This document shows positions 62,633-64,000 of a DNA stretch of 64,000 nt, one piece after another. Position 1 is the first letter of the stretch. Every line of letters begins with the position of its first letter. This DNA is from Acidimicrobiia bacterium (GTDB lineage: Bacteria; Actinomycetota; Acidimicrobiia; IMCC26256; JAOSJM01), in the NCBI GenBank assembly GCA_027494165.1, contig JAOSJM010000001.1, positions 1,496,001 to 1,560,000 on the forward strand, in the 5' to 3' direction. The position numbers and the translations under genes are program-made. The notes under the pieces are model-generated. The model did not search any database. It was given only the letters and a program-made list of their open reading frames with translations, and was not told the origin of the DNA.

Positions 62633-63660
62633 CAGCCCTCTCCTCTCGCCCGCCACTGGGGCAGGATCCGCCCGTCGGCGCGCGGCTCGAACGTCACCTC
62701 GACCGGCATCCCCACGGCCACGTCGCCGGGCGCGACGTCGAGCAGGTTGCCGACGATGCGCGTCCCCTCCTCGAGCTCGACGAGGGCGACCACGAAGGGG
62801 TGGTCGCGACCGGGCACCGGAGGGTGGTGGTGGACGACGAAGCTGTGGACCTCACCCCGACCGCTCGCCACGACGTGGTCGCGATCGAGGGAGCGGCACA
62901 CCGGGCACATCGGCCGGGGCGGGTGGCGGAGCCTCCCGCACGAGGTGCACCGCTGGATGCGCAGCTCGCCCCGGTCGAGGCCCTCCCAGAAGAAGGCCGA
63001 GTCCCGGGGCGGCGACGGGAAGCCGGGCGGCGGGAACCCGGTCCCGGCGGGCTCCCCGGCGGCCTTCCCGCCCTCCGCCTCTGCACCCGCCTCCCGGCCC
63101 GTTCCGGGCCGGAACTTGAGGATCCGGAACCGCATCTCCCCGACGACCTCGCCCGCCTCGTCGCGGTAGGTCTGGAGCGTGGTGAGGAAGTAGCCCTCGC
63201 CGAGGCCGGTCCTCTTGAGGCCCGAGATGGACTCGATCTCGGAGGTGCTCGTGAGCACCGCGCCCAGCCGCAGCGGCGCGTGGTAGGTCTGCTCGCAGTT
63301 CGTCGCCACCACCCCGATGTACCCCGCGTCCTCGAAGAGCCCCATGAGCCGGGCCTGGGGGTCGTCGGGATCCGGGGAGGCCCGGCGCCCCGCGAGCCCC
63401 TGCATGGTCCAGACCTGCAGCGAGGTGGGCGGGGCGACCACACCGCCGAAGACGGTCCCGGCCGCGACCTCCTCGTCGAGGTACACGGGGTTCTCGTCGC
63501 CGAGCGCGTCGGTGAGGTGCCGGATCATCGGCAGGTTGATCGGGTCGCGGGCCCGCAGCGGGCGACCGTACGGCTTGCCGACGAACTCCTGGAGGAGGGC
63601 TTCGAACGCGTCCCGGTCGAGCGCGTCGTCGCCCGCTCCCTGCACCTCGGCGATGCTCAC
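62632..63660 (-). CDS. chsH2: ChsH2-like fusion of MaoC-like and DUF35 domains
   Basis: A 342-residue two-domain protein. The N-terminal MaoC-like half (1-180) has RDPINLPMIRHLTDALGDE with NPVYLDEEV, where the hydratase histidine is replaced by tyrosine, so it is probably noncatalytic. The C-terminal DUF35 half (about 210-342) has a zinc ribbon CTSCGRLRHPPRPMCPVC and an OB-fold. This architecture is that of M. tuberculosis ChsH2 (Rv3542c), which joins ChsH1 as a hydratase and Ltp2 through DUF35. The GTG at 63660 follows an AGGGGG site and a KstR-like palindrome. Confidence 0.9.
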   Translation of the reverse strand: MSIAEVQGAGDDALDRDAFEALLQEFVGKPYGRPLRARDPINLPMIRHLTDALGDENPVYLDEEVAAGTVFGGVVAPPTSLQVWTMQGLAGRRASPDPDDPQARLMGLFEDAGYIGVVATNCEQTYHAPLRLGAVLTSTSEIESISGLKRTGLGEGYFLTTLQTYRDEAGEVVGEMRFRILKFRPGTGREAGAEAEGGKAAGEPAGTGFPPPGFPSPPRDSAFFWEGLDRGELRIQRCTSCGRLRHPPRPMCPVCRSLDRDHVVASGRGEVHSFVVHHHPPVPGRDHPFVVALVELEEGTRIVGNLLDVAPGDVAVGMPVEVTFEPRADGRILPQWRARGEG

Positions 63661-63674
63661 CCCACCCCCTGAGA

Positions 63675-63688
63675 GAGAACCGGTTCTA
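63675..63688. promoter_or_regulatory. KstR-like operator (site j) upstream of chsH2 operon
   Basis: GAGAACCGGTTCTA fits the consensus except for the first base. It is 15 bp upstream of chsH2 and 55 bp upstream of the divergent LLM gene, so it may control both. Confidence 0.75.
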
Positions 63689-63742
63689 CTTCGGGGAGCT
63701 AGCATACGGACGTCCCGGAGCGGGCGTCCAGCGGGGAGGATC

Positions 63743-64000
63743 ATGAAGCTCGGCCTGACCCTCGGGTACTGGGGTGCCCGACCGCCCACCGACGCCCTCG
63801 AGAAGGTGCTCGAGGCCGAGAAGCTCGGCTTCGACATCGCCTTCACGGCCGAGGCGTGGGGATCCGACGCCTTCACCCCCCTGGCCTGGTGGGGGTCGCG
63901 CACGTCGACGATCCGGCTCGGGACCTCGGTCGTCCAGATCTCCGCCCGCACGCCGACGGCCACGGCCATGCACGCCCTCACCCTCGACCACCTGTCGGGG
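63743..64000 (+). CDS. LLM-class F420-dependent oxidoreductase (3' partial)
   Basis: The first 86 residues of an LLM-class protein, cut by the window end. It starts KLGLTLGYWGARPPTDALEK and has GFDIAFTAEAWGSDAF and IRLGTSVVQISARTPTATAM, close to the F420-dependent group of mycobacteria. The ATG at 63743 follows GGGGAGGA. It is divergent from chsH2 and shares its KstR-like site. Confidence 0.87.
   Translation, partial: MKLGLTLGYWGARPPTDALEKVLEAEKLGFDIAFTAEAWGSDAFTPLAWWGSRTSTIRLGTSVVQISARTPTATAMHALTLDHLSG

Overview
The window is 64 kb of very GC-rich DNA with a gene complement typical of a soil or aquatic actinobacterium. It carries several F420-type enzymes (three LLM-class proteins, one Ddn-like protein), a PimB-type mannosyltransferase, MmpL, SCP-x thiolases with DUF35 partners, and an igr-like cholesterol side-chain operon. 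I would guess the class Acidimicrobiia or a relative of the mycobacteria and rhodococci. That is inference; no rRNA or tRNA is present to test it.

Region 1 (1-9300, mostly minus strand) is a housekeeping-like block: pimB, a small membrane protein, an SRPBCC protein, a Get3/ArsA ATPase, a short conserved protein, a ROK glucokinase and an LLM oxidoreductase, flanked upstream by MFS, enoyl-CoA hydratase, ferredoxin reductase and ferredoxin genes. Region 2 (9460-17725, plus strand) is acyl-CoA metabolism: an ADP-forming acyl-CoA ligase, a hydratase, an Ltp thiolase/aldolase with DUF35 partner, then a MerR regulator and a two-domain CaiB-type CoA transferase. Region 3 (17750-34000) is mixed: a large PAS/GAF/GGDEF/EAL protein, a thiolase, homoserine kinase, an acyl-CoA synthetase, SDR, LLM, VOC, Ddn-like and TetR/MmpL genes, a methyltransferase, and a DUF222/HNH gene behind a promoter with an SOS box.

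Region 4 (34000-64000) is the notable part. Nearly every transcription unit there is preceded by a 14-bp palindrome resembling the KstR operator (consensus TnnAACnnGTTnnA); I count ten. The genes behind these sites are an SDR, three lipoprotein binding proteins of the LivK type, two fused LivH-LivM permeases, one LivG-LivF ATPase pair, two paralogous 157-residue membrane proteins, six phytoene-desaturase-like FAD oxidoreductases, a CrtC/AttH-like protein, an alpha/beta hydrolase, an SCP2-like fragment, and the operon chsH2-chsH1-ltp2-fadA5-like that cleaves the steroid side chain in actinobacteria. I saw no such site upstream of genes in the first 34 kb. I propose a KstR-type steroid (or polycyclic isoprenoid) regulon in which a Liv-type ABC importer supplies the substrate and a family of FAD oxidoreductases modifies it. 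No Mce4 genes are in the window.

Sequence quality matters when reading this annotation. About 29 single-base frameshifts interrupt 18 otherwise well conserved genes, mostly within C or G runs of four to seven, and a 220-bp poly-G/C block at 41281-41503 hides two gene ends. I treat these as assembly errors and annotate each gene across its breaks.
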